Below are positions 25,382-36,593 of a stretch of DNA of 64,000 nucleotides, piece by piece. Numbering within the stretch: position 1 is the first letter of the stretch; every line of letters starts with the position of its first letter. Source of the stretch: Natronorubrum sulfidifaciens JCM 14089 (GTDB lineage: Archaea > Halobacteriota > Halobacteria > Halobacteriales > Natrialbaceae). A program made the translations under genes and the position numbers. Location of the stretch: the NCBI RefSeq assembly GCF_000337735.1, contig NZ_AOHX01000046.1, positions 89,401 through 153,400 on the forward strand. The letters are read 5' to 3'. The notes beneath the pieces were generated by a model. The model was not told the DNA's origin. It searched no databases and worked only from the letters and a program-made list of their open reading frames with translations.

Positions 25382-27401
25382 ACGCAACTCCAACGCGGAT
25401 CGATTCCGCAAACAGGCGATCGCCAGCGACTTAGAAGAGCCGGTTACGGAGGCCAGAAACCTGGCCCAAAAGCTCGGCCTCGAGCCGTACCCGGTCAAGT
25501 ACTGGATCATCGACTACGACGAGATGAACGAACTCATCGCCTACGGAGGGTTCCAGAGTCGATACCCTCACTGGCGGTGGGGGATGCAGTACGACAAGCA
25601 ACAGAAACAGGGCCAGTACGGCGGCGGCAAGGCCTTCGAAATCGTCAACAACGACAACCCGGCCCACGCGTTTCTCCAGGAGTCGAACACGATCGCCGAC
25701 CAGAAGGCGGTCATCACTCACGTCGAGGCTCACTCCGATTTCTTCGCGAACAACGAGTGGTTCGGCCTCTTTACCGGCGGTCGGGTCGACGAAGACGCGG
25801 TCAACGCTGCGGCCATGCTCGAGCGCCACGCCCGGGCGATCGACGAGTACATGTCCGATTCCGAGATCGACCGTGCGGAAGTCGAGAAGTGGATCGACCA
25901 CTGTCTCAGCCTCGAGGACAACATCGACCAGCATCAGGTGTTCAAACGACGACTCGACGTCGACGGCCCGGCCGACGCGATCGACGAGGATATCGCGGAG
26001 AAATTGGACGAACTCGGACTCTCCGACGAGATCAAAGGCGAGGTCTTCGACGACGAGTGGCTCGAGAAGTTCGAGGAGAACGACGTCCAGACGACGTTCC
26101 CCGAACAACCTCAGAAAGACGTCCTCGCCTTTGTTCGCGAACACGGCAAGCAGTACGACGACGAGACCGGTCGGGCGGTCGAGATGGACGCGTGGCAACG
26201 TGACATTCTCGATATGATGCGCGCGGAGGCGTACTACTTCGCCGCTCAGAAGATGACGAAGGTGATGAACGAAGGCTGGGCTGCCTACTGGGAGTCGACG
26301 ATGATGACCGACGAGACCTTCGCCGGCGACGACGAGTTCATGAACTACGCCGACCACATGGCGAAGGTCCTTGCGTCGGGCGGGCTCAACCCCTACAGCC
26401 TCGGGATGGAACTCTGGGAGTACGTCGAGAACCGAACGAACCGCCGAGAGGTCTTAGAGCGCCTGCTTCGTGTCGAGGGCGTCTCCTGGCGAAACCTGAT
26501 GGACGTCGTCGACTTCGAGAGCGTCCTCGAGACGCTTGAGGCACCTGCCGCGATCGATACGATCACGCCCGAGACGCTGGATGCACTCGAGGACGTCCCC
26601 GAGGAGTGGGTCGACCACGAGGCGCTTGCGGCGGCCCGTGACGGCGAGATCGATGTCGAGCAGTATCCATGGAAGGTGTTGACCTACGAGGGACTGGCGC
26701 GCCGGCACTACTCGCTGGTCAAGCGCCAACACCGCGGCTTCCTGACTCGAGTCAGCCAGCAGGACGTCGAACAGATCGGGCGGTATCTCTTCGACGATGC
26801 ACGCTATGGAAGCATCGAGGAAGCACTCGCAGACGTCGAGTTCACCACGGGTTGGGATCGGATGTTCGACATCCGCGAGAGCCACAACGACGTGACGTTC
26901 TTGGATGAGTTCCTCACGCCGGAGTTCATCACGGAGAACAACTACTTCACCTACGAACACTCCAAGGCGACCGGTCAGTTCCACGTCGCAAGCGACGCGG
27001 CCGAAGACGTCAAAAAGAAGCTGCTCTTGCAGTTTACGAACTTCGGGAAGCCGACGATCGCGGTCTACGACGGCAACTACAACAACGCAAACGAGTTGCT
27101 GTTGGGCCACCAGTACAACGGCGTCATGCTGGACCTTGGACAGGCTCGCGAGACGCTCAAACGCATCTTCGAACTGTGGGGCCGGCCGGTGAACCTGCTC
27201 ACGATCGTCAAAGAGGTCGACGACCACGATATCGAGGTGGCGAAACGGCGCAATCGGGAACCCGAACCCGAAGAGCGTGGCAAACTACTTCGCTATGATG
27301 GAACCAATGTGACGATCGAAGACGTCCCGTGGGAGGAAGTCGACCATCTGGCAGCCGACGATGTCGATTACGACACCAAGCCGGACGAATGGCTCGCCTG
27401 A
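25374..27401 (+). CDS. SpoVR family protein
   Basis: 675 residues, containing the SpoVR/YcgB signature blocks: [23 protein letters not shown], a region [39 protein letters not shown] and [16 protein letters not shown]. In Bacillus SpoVR is needed for spore cortex; in non-sporulating bacteria and archaea the role is unknown but it travels with prkA and yeaH and with stress or stationary-phase control. The ATG at 25374 overlaps the YeaH stop; an in-frame GTG at 25365 is possible. A short spacer and a new promoter follow. Confidence 0.92.
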   Translation: MSKRNSNADRFRKQAIASDLEEPVTEARNLAQKLGLEPYPVKYWIIDYDEMNELIAYGGFQSRYPHWRWGMQYDKQQKQGQYGGGKAFEIVNNDNPAHAFLQESNTIADQKAVITHVEAHSDFFANNEWFGLFTGGRVDEDAVNAAAMLERHARAIDEYMSDSEIDRAEVEKWIDHCLSLEDNIDQHQVFKRRLDVDGPADAIDEDIAEKLDELGLSDEIKGEVFDDEWLEKFEENDVQTTFPEQPQKDVLAFVREHGKQYDDETGRAVEMDAWQRDILDMMRAEAYYFAAQKMTKVMNEGWAAYWESTMMTDETFAGDDEFMNYADHMAKVLASGGLNPYSLGMELWEYVENRTNRREVLERLLRVEGVSWRNLMDVVDFESVLETLEAPAAIDTITPETLDALEDVPEEWVDHEALAAARDGEIDVEQYPWKVLTYEGLARRHYSLVKRQHRGFLTRVSQQDVEQIGRYLFDDARYGSIEEALADVEFTTGWDRMFDIRESHNDVTFLDEFLTPEFITENNYFTYEHSKATGQFHVASDAAEDVKKKLLLQFTNFGKPTIAVYDGNYNNANELLLGHQYNGVMLDLGQARETLKRIFELWGRPVNLLTIVKEVDDHDIEVAKRRNREPEPEERGKLLRYDGTNVTIEDVPWEEVDHLAADDVDYDTKPDEWLA

Positions 27402-27476
27402 TATTTATTTTGTTCAGGAGTATTCGAATCAAATCCCGGAAAGCTTTTACCGTCGATCGCACATGCTCGGGATGTA

Positions 27477-28181
27477 ATGGATGGGCAAGGGGGGGAAACG
27501 ATTCAGCAGCGACGAACCGAGGGGGACGCGTTCGAACTGCCGTCAGTGCTTGCACAGCTCGATACGGATGACCCAGCCGAGCAACGGGCGGCCGTCGAGA
27601 CGATCCACGACACGCTGACCGAACGGCCAGCGGCGTGTATTCCAACCGTGCCGAAACTCCGTGGGCTGCTCGAGCAGCCCTCCTTCGAGGACCACGAACG
27701 GGTTGCGTACTGTCTGGCTGAACTCGCAGCCGAATCGCCGTCCGATGTTGCGCCGTCGGCCGACGAACTCGTCTCGTTTGCCGTCGACAACCCGACGGAG
27801 CCAGCGACCCGTGAACTCTGTCGCGGCCTCGAGACGCTCGCCGCCGAGCACCCGGTGGCCCTCGTCGATCACGTCGAGTCGATCGCCGAGATCGGCGACC
27901 AGCAACCGGCCGACAACTGGGAGACGCGTGCCAACGCCGCGGTGGCTCTGTCTCACATCGCAGCCGAAGCGCCGGGGGCGATCGAACCTGTCCAAGAATC
28001 GCTGCTCGCGTTACTTGCGGACGATCACGAACGCGTGCGTGCGAGCGCGTGTGCTGCGCTCGGCCATGGCGATTGCGAGGGGGTCACGGACCAGCTTGCG
28101 GCGCGTGCGAGTTCGGACCCGTCGTCGACGGTTCGAGAGCAGGCCGACTGGGCGCTGGCGGAGCTTTCGAGTGATGATTGA
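27477..28181 (+). CDS. HEAT-repeat protein
   Basis: 234 acidic residues made of helical pairs: ERVAYCLAELAAESPSDV, TRANAAVALSHIAAEAPGAI, ERVRASACAALGHG and REQADWALAELSSDD fit HEAT/PBS-lyase-type repeats, about five in number. Such repeats are protein-interaction scaffolds; no catalytic motif is seen. ATG 27477 lies about 35 nt after a TATA-like element (near 27440). It follows spoVR by 75 nt on the same strand, so a link with the prkA operon is possible but its own promoter speaks against strict co-transcription. Confidence 0.8.
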   Translation: MDGQGGETIQQRRTEGDAFELPSVLAQLDTDDPAEQRAAVETIHDTLTERPAACIPTVPKLRGLLEQPSFEDHERVAYCLAELAAESPSDVAPSADELVSFAVDNPTEPATRELCRGLETLAAEHPVALVDHVESIAEIGDQQPADNWETRANAAVALSHIAAEAPGAIEPVQESLLALLADDHERVRASACAALGHGDCEGVTDQLAARASSDPSSTVREQADWALAELSSDD

Positions 28182-28287
28182 CGGGTGCCACACCGATCGT
28201 CCGGCAGCCGACGACCGGGTGGACACCGATGGGCAGTGACTCTCTGATGACCCCAAACTAGTGGTCGCTGGCTCGCATGGGGGGCGT

Positions 28288-28686
28288 ATGCCACAGACGA
28301 CGGTTTCGGTCTCGACCGACGCTTGGCTGACGACCGTTGACGTGACTGACCGGCTTGCCGACGCCGTCCCCGACGACCTCGAGTCGGGGACCGTAACCGC
28401 GTTCGTCCGGCACACGACGGCCGGCCTTCTCGTACAGGAACCCGAACCACGACTCCGCGGCGACATCGAATCGTTTCTCCGAGACCTCGTCCCCGACGAG
28501 GGCCACGCACACGACCAGCTAGACGGGAACGCGGACTCACACCTCCGGGCGGCACTCGTCGGCCCGGATGTGACGATTCCGGTCGAAAACGGCGAGTTGG
28601 CACTCGGGACGTGGCAGTCCGTCCTCTTGCTCGAGTGTGACGGACCACGGACGAGGACGGTGTCGGTGACGTCCGTCAGCGAGTAG
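28288..28686 (+). CDS. YjbQ family (UPF0047) protein
   Basis: 132 residues with the family motifs AFVRHTTAGLLVQEPEPRLRGDIE, a His-rich acidic block (DEGHAHDQLDGNADSHLRAALVG) and LGTWQSVLLLECDGPR. The conserved His, Glu and Asp residues form a probable metal/active site; some members have weak thiamine-phosphate synthase activity in vitro. ATG 28288 gives MPQTTVSV. Monocistronic; it ends 6 nt before the convergent glycerophosphodiesterase gene. Confidence 0.88.
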   Translation: MPQTTVSVSTDAWLTTVDVTDRLADAVPDDLESGTVTAFVRHTTAGLLVQEPEPRLRGDIESFLRDLVPDEGHAHDQLDGNADSHLRAALVGPDVTIPVENGELALGTWQSVLLLECDGPRTRTVSVTSVSE

Positions 28687-28692
28687 CGTCCG

Positions 28693-29355
28693 TCAGGAGA
28701 CTCGAAGCGGGCGATCCGCGGACACACAGTCGACACCCCGCCACTCGAGGAGCTTTGCGACGGCCCGGTACTCGAGCGACCACGCGTGGATCTCGAGGTC
28801 GACGGCCGTTGCACGGGGGACGAGCCACGTCGACAGACACCGCCAGTAGTTCGCGCCGATAACGTCACAGTCGAGTTCGACGGCCGTCGTCACGGGCGTC
28901 TCGAGGTCGCGACTGACGAGTAGCCCTGTCGGCTGGCTGGGGTCGAGTTCCCGGATCGCTCGCAGTTCGGCGAGCTGAAACGAGGTCGTGACCACCCGAT
29001 TCTCGACATCGGCGAGTGCCTCGAGGACGTCCGCTGCGATCCCGGACGCTTTCATTTCGAGGTTGATCTCGACCGTCGTCGGGAGCGCCTCGAGCACCTC
29101 CTCGAGTGTCGGCACCCGTTGACCCGAGTCGAGGACCGTGTACGTTCGAAGCTCCTCGAGAGGGATGTCGGCGACGGTCCCGACGCCGTCGGTGACGCGG
29201 TCGATCGTCTCATCGTGGATGACGACGAGCTCGCCCGAGCCACAGCGTCGAACGTCGAACTCGACGGCGTCTGCGTATTCGGCTGCTGACTGGAGCGCTG
29301 CGATCGTGTTCTCGGGGGCCGTCGCGGCGAAACCACGGTGGGCGATCAAACGCAT
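28693..29355 (-). CDS. Glycerophosphodiester phosphodiesterase
   Basis: 220-residue GDPD TIM-barrel enzyme that splits glycerophosphodiesters to glycerol 3-phosphate and an alcohol. Catalytic motifs are clear: LIAHRGFAATAPENT (His and Arg), EFDVRRCGSGELVVIHDETIDR (metal Glu/Asp and the second His) and EINLEMKA (Glu/Lys). Later HAWSLEYR closes the barrel. Compact length fits UgpQ-type cytosolic enzymes; no signal peptide. Reads alone, convergent with the YjbQ gene. Confidence 0.92.
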   Translation of the reverse strand: MRLIAHRGFAATAPENTIAALQSAAEYADAVEFDVRRCGSGELVVIHDETIDRVTDGVGTVADIPLEELRTYTVLDSGQRVPTLEEVLEALPTTVEINLEMKASGIAADVLEALADVENRVVTTSFQLAELRAIRELDPSQPTGLLVSRDLETPVTTAVELDCDVIGANYWRCLSTWLVPRATAVDLEIHAWSLEYRAVAKLLEWRGVDCVSADRPLRVS

Positions 29356-29679
29356 TCATCGACACATTGGTGGTGACCGGCTTTAGTTCCACGTTGTCTC
29401 ATACGGTTTCCTGTCGACACTAACCGCCGATCGCCGACTCGTGCTGGCGATCAGCGGGACACAGGGACAGCAATCCGCATCAGGCGATTGGCAGCGGTGG
29501 GGCGGTCTCGGCATCCGCATCTGGCGACGGGCGACGGCTGGTGTGTCGACCACACGTCCTCGAGTGCCAACGTGATTAGTACGTATCGTTAAACGGGCTC
29601 ACTCGTTATGGGGCGTACGTACAGTCCTTGCTGACCTCGACCGGTCCCCGACGCTGTAGCGCTGTACGGCACGCGATTC
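29356..29679. other. 324-nt intergenic region between divergent GDPD and response-regulator genes
   Basis: No gene is seen. There is a perfect inverted repeat GATCGCC/GGCGATC (29429-29435 and 29446-29452, 10-nt loop). A TATA-like CGTTAAAC near 29586 could drive the response regulator with a leader of about 65-70 nt. Confidence 0.45.
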
Positions 29680-30129
29680 ATGATCCCCCGACTCGAGACC
29701 CCGATTGAACTGCTGTTGGTGGAAGACAATCCCGGCGATGTGAGACTCATACAGGATGCGTTCGAGCAACTCCCGGCGGAGACGACGATCAACGTGACGA
29801 GCGATGGCAACGATGCACTCGAGTTTCTCTCGGCGCGATACGATCATCCGACGGCCCCCGTCCCGGATCTCATCCTTCTCGACCTGAATCTGCCTCGAAT
29901 GGGCGGGTTCGAGTTTCTCGAGACGATTCAGGCCGATTCCCGATTCGCCTCGCTCCCGATTCTCGTCGTCACGAGTTCGACTGCCACCGAGGACGTCCTC
30001 GAGAGCTACGAACGTGCCGCGAACGCCTACCTCACCAAACCAACGGACCCCGACGAGTACGTGGCCATGGTCGAGGCCGTCGCGGCGTTTTGGTTCCAGC
30101 AGGCCGCGTTGCCGCCGGTCACGTCCTGA
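29680..30129 (+). CDS. Single-domain response regulator (Rcp1-like)
   Basis: 149 residues, one receiver domain and no output domain. Key residues: acidic pocket in LLVEDNPGDV (about 14-16), phosphoacceptor Asp68 in LILLDLNLPRM, conserved Thr/Ser in VVTSS (about 98-100) and Lys120 in AYLTKPTDP. The NPGDVRLIQDAF start is typical of Rcp1/CheY-like regulators partnered with haloarchaeal PAS-histidine kinases. No kinase gene is nearby, so the partner is unknown. ATG 29680. Confidence 0.9.
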   Translation: MIPRLETPIELLLVEDNPGDVRLIQDAFEQLPAETTINVTSDGNDALEFLSARYDHPTAPVPDLILLDLNLPRMGGFEFLETIQADSRFASLPILVVTSSTATEDVLESYERAANAYLTKPTDPDEYVAMVEAVAAFWFQQAALPPVTS

Positions 30130-30214
30130 CGGGCGTCGCCATCGAACGTTCGTCCCACGGTTGATGGCGAGTTCGCCCCCCGCATTCATCTACGTCGTCG
30201 TGGTAGCCTGTCGT

Positions 30215-30937
30215 ATGTCACCACAGACCGATTTCGATGTTGATTTCGACGGCACCGTCGCCGTCGTCACGGGTGCAAGCGGGGCGCTCGGAAGCGCCGT
30301 CGTCGACCGATTTCGAACGGCCGGCGCGACCGTCTGTGCCGTCGATGTCGTTGCCCCCGACGACGAAGACAGCCTGCTCGAGCCCGACTCGGGCGTCCAG
30401 TTCTACGAGGCCGACCTGACCGACGAGGGCGACGTCGAGCGGCTCGTCTCAGCCATCGTCGACGACCACGACCGAATCGACCATCTCTGTAACATCGCCG
30501 GCACGTGGCGTGGCGGCGACCCCATCGAAGACACTGATCTCGAGGCGTTCGACTTGCTGCTGAACGTCAACCTGAAGACGGCGTTTTTGGCCGCAAAACA
30601 CGCCCTGCCTCATCTGCAGGAGACGTCGGGGTCGATCGTCAGCGTCAGCGCACGGTCGTCACTCGAGGGCGGCGAGGGCGACGGCCCCTACCGAATCACG
30701 AAAGCCGGGATTCGCCTGCTCACGGAGACGCTCGCCGCGGAGAATCGCGGGACGGTTCGAGCGAACTGTGTGATGCCGAGCGTGATCGATACGCCGATGA
30801 ACCGCGAGATGATGCCCGACGCGGATCACGACTCGTGGGTCGAGCCGACCGAGATCGCGGACGTGATCGCCTTCCTCTGTAGCGAGGGGGCTGCGGTGAC
30901 CAGCGGCGCTGCCGTGCCGGTCTACGGCGAAGCATAA
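30215..30937 (+). CDS. Short-chain dehydrogenase/reductase
   Basis: 240 residues with a Rossmann fold. The cofactor motif TGASGALG (about 19-26) is followed by an Asp at the end of strand 2 (VDVV), suggesting NAD preference. NIAG (about 93-96), Ser144-146 and the catalytic pair Tyr159/Lys163 (PYRITKAG) are intact. The C-terminal CSEGAAVTSGAAVPVYG is typical of 3-oxoacyl-ACP-reductase-like SDRs. Substrate unknown. It ends 25 nt from the convergent transporter gene. Confidence 0.88.
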   Translation: MSPQTDFDVDFDGTVAVVTGASGALGSAVVDRFRTAGATVCAVDVVAPDDEDSLLEPDSGVQFYEADLTDEGDVERLVSAIVDDHDRIDHLCNIAGTWRGGDPIEDTDLEAFDLLLNVNLKTAFLAAKHALPHLQETSGSIVSVSARSSLEGGEGDGPYRITKAGIRLLTETLAAENRGTVRANCVMPSVIDTPMNREMMPDADHDSWVEPTEIADVIAFLCSEGAAVTSGAAVPVYGEA

Positions 30938-30962
30938 AAATCGCGAAAAGAGTCGGCTTCCG

Positions 30963-32336
30963 TTACAGGTTCGTGCTGATCCAGTCGGCGAAGTCGCCGG
31001 TGAGGAATCCGACGTAGCCGTCGACACCGAGATACAGCGTGATGACCAGCACGAGGAGGATCGGCACGCGAATCGCCCAGATCCACGCCTGGCCGCGTCC
31101 ACCGAGATCACCGATGCCTTTCTCGAGTTCTTTGACGGCCACTTCTGGCGTGATCCAGCCAACGAGGATCACCAGCATGAGTGCGCCGAACACCAGCAGG
31201 ATACCGTCGGCGAAGCCGTCGAGCAGGTCGAGGAAGATCAGATCGTAGGTGACTGGCACACCCAGCAGGTAGATGATTCCGCCCATGCCGAGTGCTGCTT
31301 TCCATCGCTCGACGCCTTTCTCGTCGATGACGTAGGCCGTCACGACCTCGAGCAGCGAAATCGCACTCGAGAGCGCTGCGATGGCAACGGTGCCAAAGAA
31401 CAGCAAGCCAAGAATGTGACCGCCGCCGATGGTTGCGAACGCTTCCGTCATCGAGATGAAGATGGCACCGGCTCCACCATCACCGGGTTCGGTTATCCCT
31501 GCCGAGAAGAAGACGGGGAAGACGACCAGTCCGGTCAGGAACGCGATTCCGGTGTCGAAGCCGATGATCGTTACCCCGTCTTTGGTCAGATTACGATCTT
31601 CACCGAGATAGGACGCGTAGGTGATCATCACACCCATCCCGAGCGAGAGCGTGAAAAAGGCCTGTCCGGCGGCCGCCGGCAGCAGCGTCGCCCAGTTGTC
31701 GGCGATGATGCTGAACTCCGGCGAGAGGTAATACGAGTAGCCGGCACTGGCGTCGGGCAGCGTAAACGCCCAGACTGCCATCCCGATGAGTAATATCAGG
31801 ATTGCTGGCACCATCACCTTCACAGCGAGTTCGATTCCTTGTCGGATGCCGAGTGCGACGACCCCGATTGTGATCACCATAAACAGCGTGTGGAAGAAGA
31901 ACGCATCGAGACCAGTCGATAGCTCTCCGAACATGATCGCCGCATCTCCTTCGTATCCGGTGAGAAGGTTTGCATAGCTTCCCCGAAAGCCCTCGAGGAA
32001 GTAGCGGATAAACCAGCCGGCGACGACGCTGTAGAACGAAAGGATGACGAAGCCGGTGACAACGAAGACGCCACCGACGTATTTCCACGAACTCCCTCCC
32101 AACTCCATCAGCGCGCCGACCGGGTTTCGTTCGGTTTTTCGGCCGACGACGAACTCGGCCAGGATTGCTGGGAAGCCGATCAATGCGACGAACAGAAGGT
32201 AGACCAGCAGGAACGCTGCACCACCACCTTCACCCGTGACGAACGGAAATCTCCAGATGTTCCCCAATCCGACTGCGCTCCCGACCGCAGCCAGAATGAA
32301 GCCTGTTCTCGTTGCCCACGTTTCTCGTTGCACCAT
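30963..32336 (-). CDS. Sodium-dependent symporter, SNF/NSS family
   Basis: 457 residues with about 11-12 membrane helices in a LeuT-type fold. The N-terminal helix carries the ion/substrate motif GSAVGLGNIWRFPFVTGEGGGAAFLL, and the sixth-helix region includes FFTLSLGMGVMITYASYLGED, both hallmarks of bacterial and archaeal NSS transporters (amino acids or osmolytes with Na+). The ATG at 32336 (MVQRETW) is preferred over a GTG two codons earlier. Its TATA box is 26-31 nt upstream. Divergent from pccB across a 152-nt shared promoter region. Confidence 0.92.
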   Translation of the reverse strand: MVQRETWATRTGFILAAVGSAVGLGNIWRFPFVTGEGGGAAFLLVYLLFVALIGFPAILAEFVVGRKTERNPVGALMELGGSSWKYVGGVFVVTGFVILSFYSVVAGWFIRYFLEGFRGSYANLLTGYEGDAAIMFGELSTGLDAFFFHTLFMVITIGVVALGIRQGIELAVKVMVPAILILLIGMAVWAFTLPDASAGYSYYLSPEFSIIADNWATLLPAAAGQAFFTLSLGMGVMITYASYLGEDRNLTKDGVTIIGFDTGIAFLTGLVVFPVFFSAGITEPGDGGAGAIFISMTEAFATIGGGHILGLLFFGTVAIAALSSAISLLEVVTAYVIDEKGVERWKAALGMGGIIYLLGVPVTYDLIFLDLLDGFADGILLVFGALMLVILVGWITPEVAVKELEKGIGDLGGRGQAWIWAIRVPILLVLVITLYLGVDGYVGFLTGDFADWISTNL

Positions 32337-32361
32337 ATCCACCTCATTAAAAAGGCGCTCA

Positions 32362-32397
32362 TATATAACTTTTTGTGGTCACCCTATCAGGTCACCC
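32362..32397. promoter_or_regulatory. Divergent transporter/pccB promoter with GGTCACCC direct repeat
   Basis: TATATA at 32362-32367 sits 26-31 nt upstream of the transporter ATG (minus strand). Immediately beyond it, GGTCACCC occurs twice in the same orientation (32377-32384 and 32390-32397), 13 nt apart start to start. The repeat lies where a regulator could control the transporter, pccB, or both. Confidence 0.5.
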
Positions 32398-32488
32398 GGT
32401 TCGGTTATTAATCGTGAAAGAGTTACGGAATCCTTTTCCTGTTGGTCCTCGCAGAAACCCGTATGAATCCGACAGGAGTGTTTCGAGC

Positions 32489-34401
<1,913 letters not shown>

Positions 34402-34405
34402 TACT

Positions 34406-34448
34406 GTCGGATAGGACTATTCGACGGTCGGCCGCACTACTGCGGCCG
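34406..34448 (+). terminator. Two stacked hairpins after pccB-pccX
   Basis: GTCGGATAG/CTATTCGAC (34406-34414, 34417-34425; one mismatch, 2-nt loop) is followed by CGGCCGCA-CTAC-TGCGGCCG (34429-34448, perfect 8-bp stem). They start 5 nt after the pccX stop. No T-run follows, so termination or RNA stabilisation are both possible. The first includes a copy of the recurrent ATACTGTCGGA motif. Confidence 0.5.
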
Positions 34449-34633
34449 CCGTCTCACTGACTGCTGTCCGATAGTCTGAGTCGGCCACCGTTCTATCACG
34501 TCCGTCATCTCGGGCAGTTTCGTCTCTCAGATCGCTGCTCGAGGGAGAACGACCTCGTGTCGCTCCTCGAGAACGGTCACTCGAGTCGACTGCTGTCAAA
34601 CGCTTTAATACACATCATCCACAACCCCCGGGT

Positions 34634-34816
34634 ATGGCCACTGAAACCGAGTCAACCACGGACATGAACATTGGACTGGCGCTTGCGCTTGGTGCGGCTG
34701 CGACCATCGGCGCACTGTTGATGTTTATCGGCGCACCGGACATGACGGCAGCATGGGGCTTTGCCGCGGCAATGATTTTTAGCTGCCTCGCCGTTATCGG
34801 GATTCACCTGTACTAA
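34634..34816 (+). CDS. 60-residue two-helix membrane protein (DUF7525-like)
   Basis: After an acidic 12-residue start (MATETESTTDMN) there are two hydrophobic helices, about 13-33 (IGLALALGAAATIGALLMFI) and 40-58 (AWGFAAAMIFSCLAVIGI), with a short GAPDMTA turn. A TATA-like TTTAATA about 32 nt upstream supports the ATG. I recall similar haloarchaeal proteins under DUF7525, unverified. No function is known. It is flanked by unrelated genes. Confidence 0.75.
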   Translation: MATETESTTDMNIGLALALGAAATIGALLMFIGAPDMTAAWGFAAAMIFSCLAVIGIHLY

Positions 34817-34909
34817 CATCGCGTTGCAATCCCGGTCCTGTCCGGCGATTGGTTACCGACGCTCCGCCAACAGTTAAGAGCAACCGCACCGTAGGATGAG
34901 GCACGGACG

Positions 34910-35134
34910 ATGACCGACTACTCCGACGAAGAGCAGCGAATTCTCTCGTACTTAAGAGAGAGTGCCGCCCGAGGTGAACAGTACTTCCGGGCGAAAAACA
35001 TCGCCGACGCGATCGGGCTATCGTCGAAACAGGTCGGCGTTCGGCTCCCCCATCTCGCGGAGAAATCGGACGACGTTGATATCGAGAAGTGGGGTCGTGC
35101 ACGCTCGACCACGTGGAAAGTCACGCTTAGTTGA
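34910..35134 (+). CDS. Small winged-helix protein (DUF7123-like)
   Basis: 74 residues. EEQRILSYLRESAARGEQYFRAKNIADAIGLSSKQVGVRLPHLAEKSDDVDIEKWGR is a compact helix-turn-helix with a short wing, the right size for a DNA-binding domain alone. The pattern is highly conserved in haloarchaea (recalled as DUF7123, unverified). TTAAGAG at about 34873 is a possible promoter. Target genes are unknown. Confidence 0.78.
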   Translation: MTDYSDEEQRILSYLRESAARGEQYFRAKNIADAIGLSSKQVGVRLPHLAEKSDDVDIEKWGRARSTTWKVTLS

Positions 35135-35213
35135 TCTCTTCGGCTGTGTCGCTGTCTGCAGTGGTCGACCTCGGGCCGCGGTCTTTTTAGTACAGACGGC
35201 CTCAGTTAGTAGC

Positions 35214-35660
35214 ATGACTGTACGGGTCGACCGTTCGTTCGAGCTGTCGGCAGCTCCCGAACACGTCTGGGAGTTTATTGCCGATCCGAAAAACCGTGCG
35301 CGGGCAATCAGCGTCGTTCAGGAGTACACCGTCAACGATCCGGACGGTCGACACGTAACCTGGCACGTCGAGTTACCGATTCCACTCGTTCGCAAAACGG
35401 TTCCTGTCGAGACCGAAGACATCACACGCGAGCCGCCGTCGCACGTCAAGTTCGTCGGCAAATCGAAGGTGATGACCGTCACCGGCGAACACGATATCGT
35501 CGAGACCGAGACCGGCACGCGCCTCGAGAACCACTTCGTCGTCGATGGCAAACTCCCCGGCGTCGAGAAGTTCTTCAAGCACAATCTGGACGGTGAACTC
35601 GAGAACCTCCGGCGGGCGCTCGAGCGTGACCTGCAGACGACCCGTTCCGAGGAGCGATAA
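35214..35660 (+). CDS. SRPBCC/START-fold (CoxG-like) protein
   Basis: 148 residues. The start MTVRVDRSFELSAAPEHVWEFIADPKNRARA is the typical first strand and helix of the SRPBCC hydrophobic-ligand cavity fold; the C-terminal helix is VEKFFKHNLDGELENLRRALERDL. It has no catalytic motif. The ATG is about 30 nt after a TTTTTAG promoter element. It ends 2 nt before the nitrilase gene, so the two are co-transcribed and may share a pathway. Confidence 0.82.
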   Translation: MTVRVDRSFELSAAPEHVWEFIADPKNRARAISVVQEYTVNDPDGRHVTWHVELPIPLVRKTVPVETEDITREPPSHVKFVGKSKVMTVTGEHDIVETETGTRLENHFVVDGKLPGVEKFFKHNLDGELENLRRALERDLQTTRSEER

Positions 35661-35662
35661 CG

Positions 35663-36487
35663 ATGGCTGACGAGACTCTTCGAATCGCACTCGCCCAGCT
35701 TCACGTCGAGGCAACCGAACTCGAGGGTAACGTCGAGCGCGCACTCGAGGCAATCTCGCGTGCCGCCGACCGTGGCGCGGACCTCGTGGCGTTGCCCGAA
35801 CTGTTCAACGTGGGCTACTTCGCGTTCGACAGCTACGAGCGCCACGCCGAACCGCTCGAGGGCGAGACGTTTACTCGAGTTCAGGAGGCGGCTGCCGACC
35901 ACGAAATCGCCGTCCTCGCGGGGAGTATCGTCGAGGATCTGGCGGCGACTGAAACCGTCGAGACGCCGGCCGACGAGGGGCTTGCAAACACCGCCGCGTT
36001 GTTCGATGCGACCGGCACCCGACAGCTCGTCTATCGGAAACACCACCTCTTTGGCTATCAGTCGGCGGAATCCGAGCTGCTCGTTCCCGGCGAGCGCATC
36101 GAGACGGCGACGATCGGCGGCGTCACCGTCGGCGCAACGACCTGTTATGACCTGCGATTCCCGGAGCTCTACCGGCGACTGGTCGATGCCGGTGCGGAGT
36201 TGGTACTCGTCCCCAGCGCGTGGCCGTACCCTCGCGTCGAACACTGGGAGACCCTTTCACGAGCGCGCGCGATCGAAAACCAGTCGTTCGTCGCAACGAT
36301 CAACGGCTCCGGCCACTTCGAGAGCGCGGACGCGACGCTGCTCGGCCGGTCGACGGTCTATGACCCGTGGGGAACCACGCTCGCCTCGAGCGGCGACGAG
36401 CCGGCGCTGGTCGTCGCTGATCTCGATCTCGCCTCACTCGAGCGGGTTCGCGAGTCGTTTCCGGCACTTCGCGACCGGCGACTGTAG
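35663..36487 (+). CDS. Carbon-nitrogen hydrolase (nitrilase superfamily)
   Basis: 274 residues. The catalytic triad Glu46 (LPELFN), Lys126 (YRKHHLF) and Cys161 (TTCYDLRFPELYR) is intact, and a second Glu is near it. The GYQSAESELLVPG stretch and NQSFVATIN resemble omega-amidase/Nit1-2-like and N-carbamoylputrescine-type branches; exact amide substrate cannot be told. It follows the SRPBCC gene by 2 nt. A short T5 tract at 36505-36509 may end the transcript. Confidence 0.9.
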   Translation: MADETLRIALAQLHVEATELEGNVERALEAISRAADRGADLVALPELFNVGYFAFDSYERHAEPLEGETFTRVQEAAADHEIAVLAGSIVEDLAATETVETPADEGLANTAALFDATGTRQLVYRKHHLFGYQSAESELLVPGERIETATIGGVTVGATTCYDLRFPELYRRLVDAGAELVLVPSAWPYPRVEHWETLSRARAIENQSFVATINGSGHFESADATLLGRSTVYDPWGTTLASSGDEPALVVADLDLASLERVRESFPALRDRRL

Positions 36488-36593
36488 GACGGTCGACCGC
36501 TGTCTTTTTATTCTGTGGCCCGATAATACGGACGCCGGTTGACGGCGCTTTTCACGTCCCGACCGGCACTGCGCGTCGCTCCGGCCCGTCGCA

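Noticed and set aside
28261..28287. Earlier in-frame start for the YjbQ gene
   Set aside because: It would add nine residues (MVAGSHGGR) not seen in the family and overlap the promoter region.
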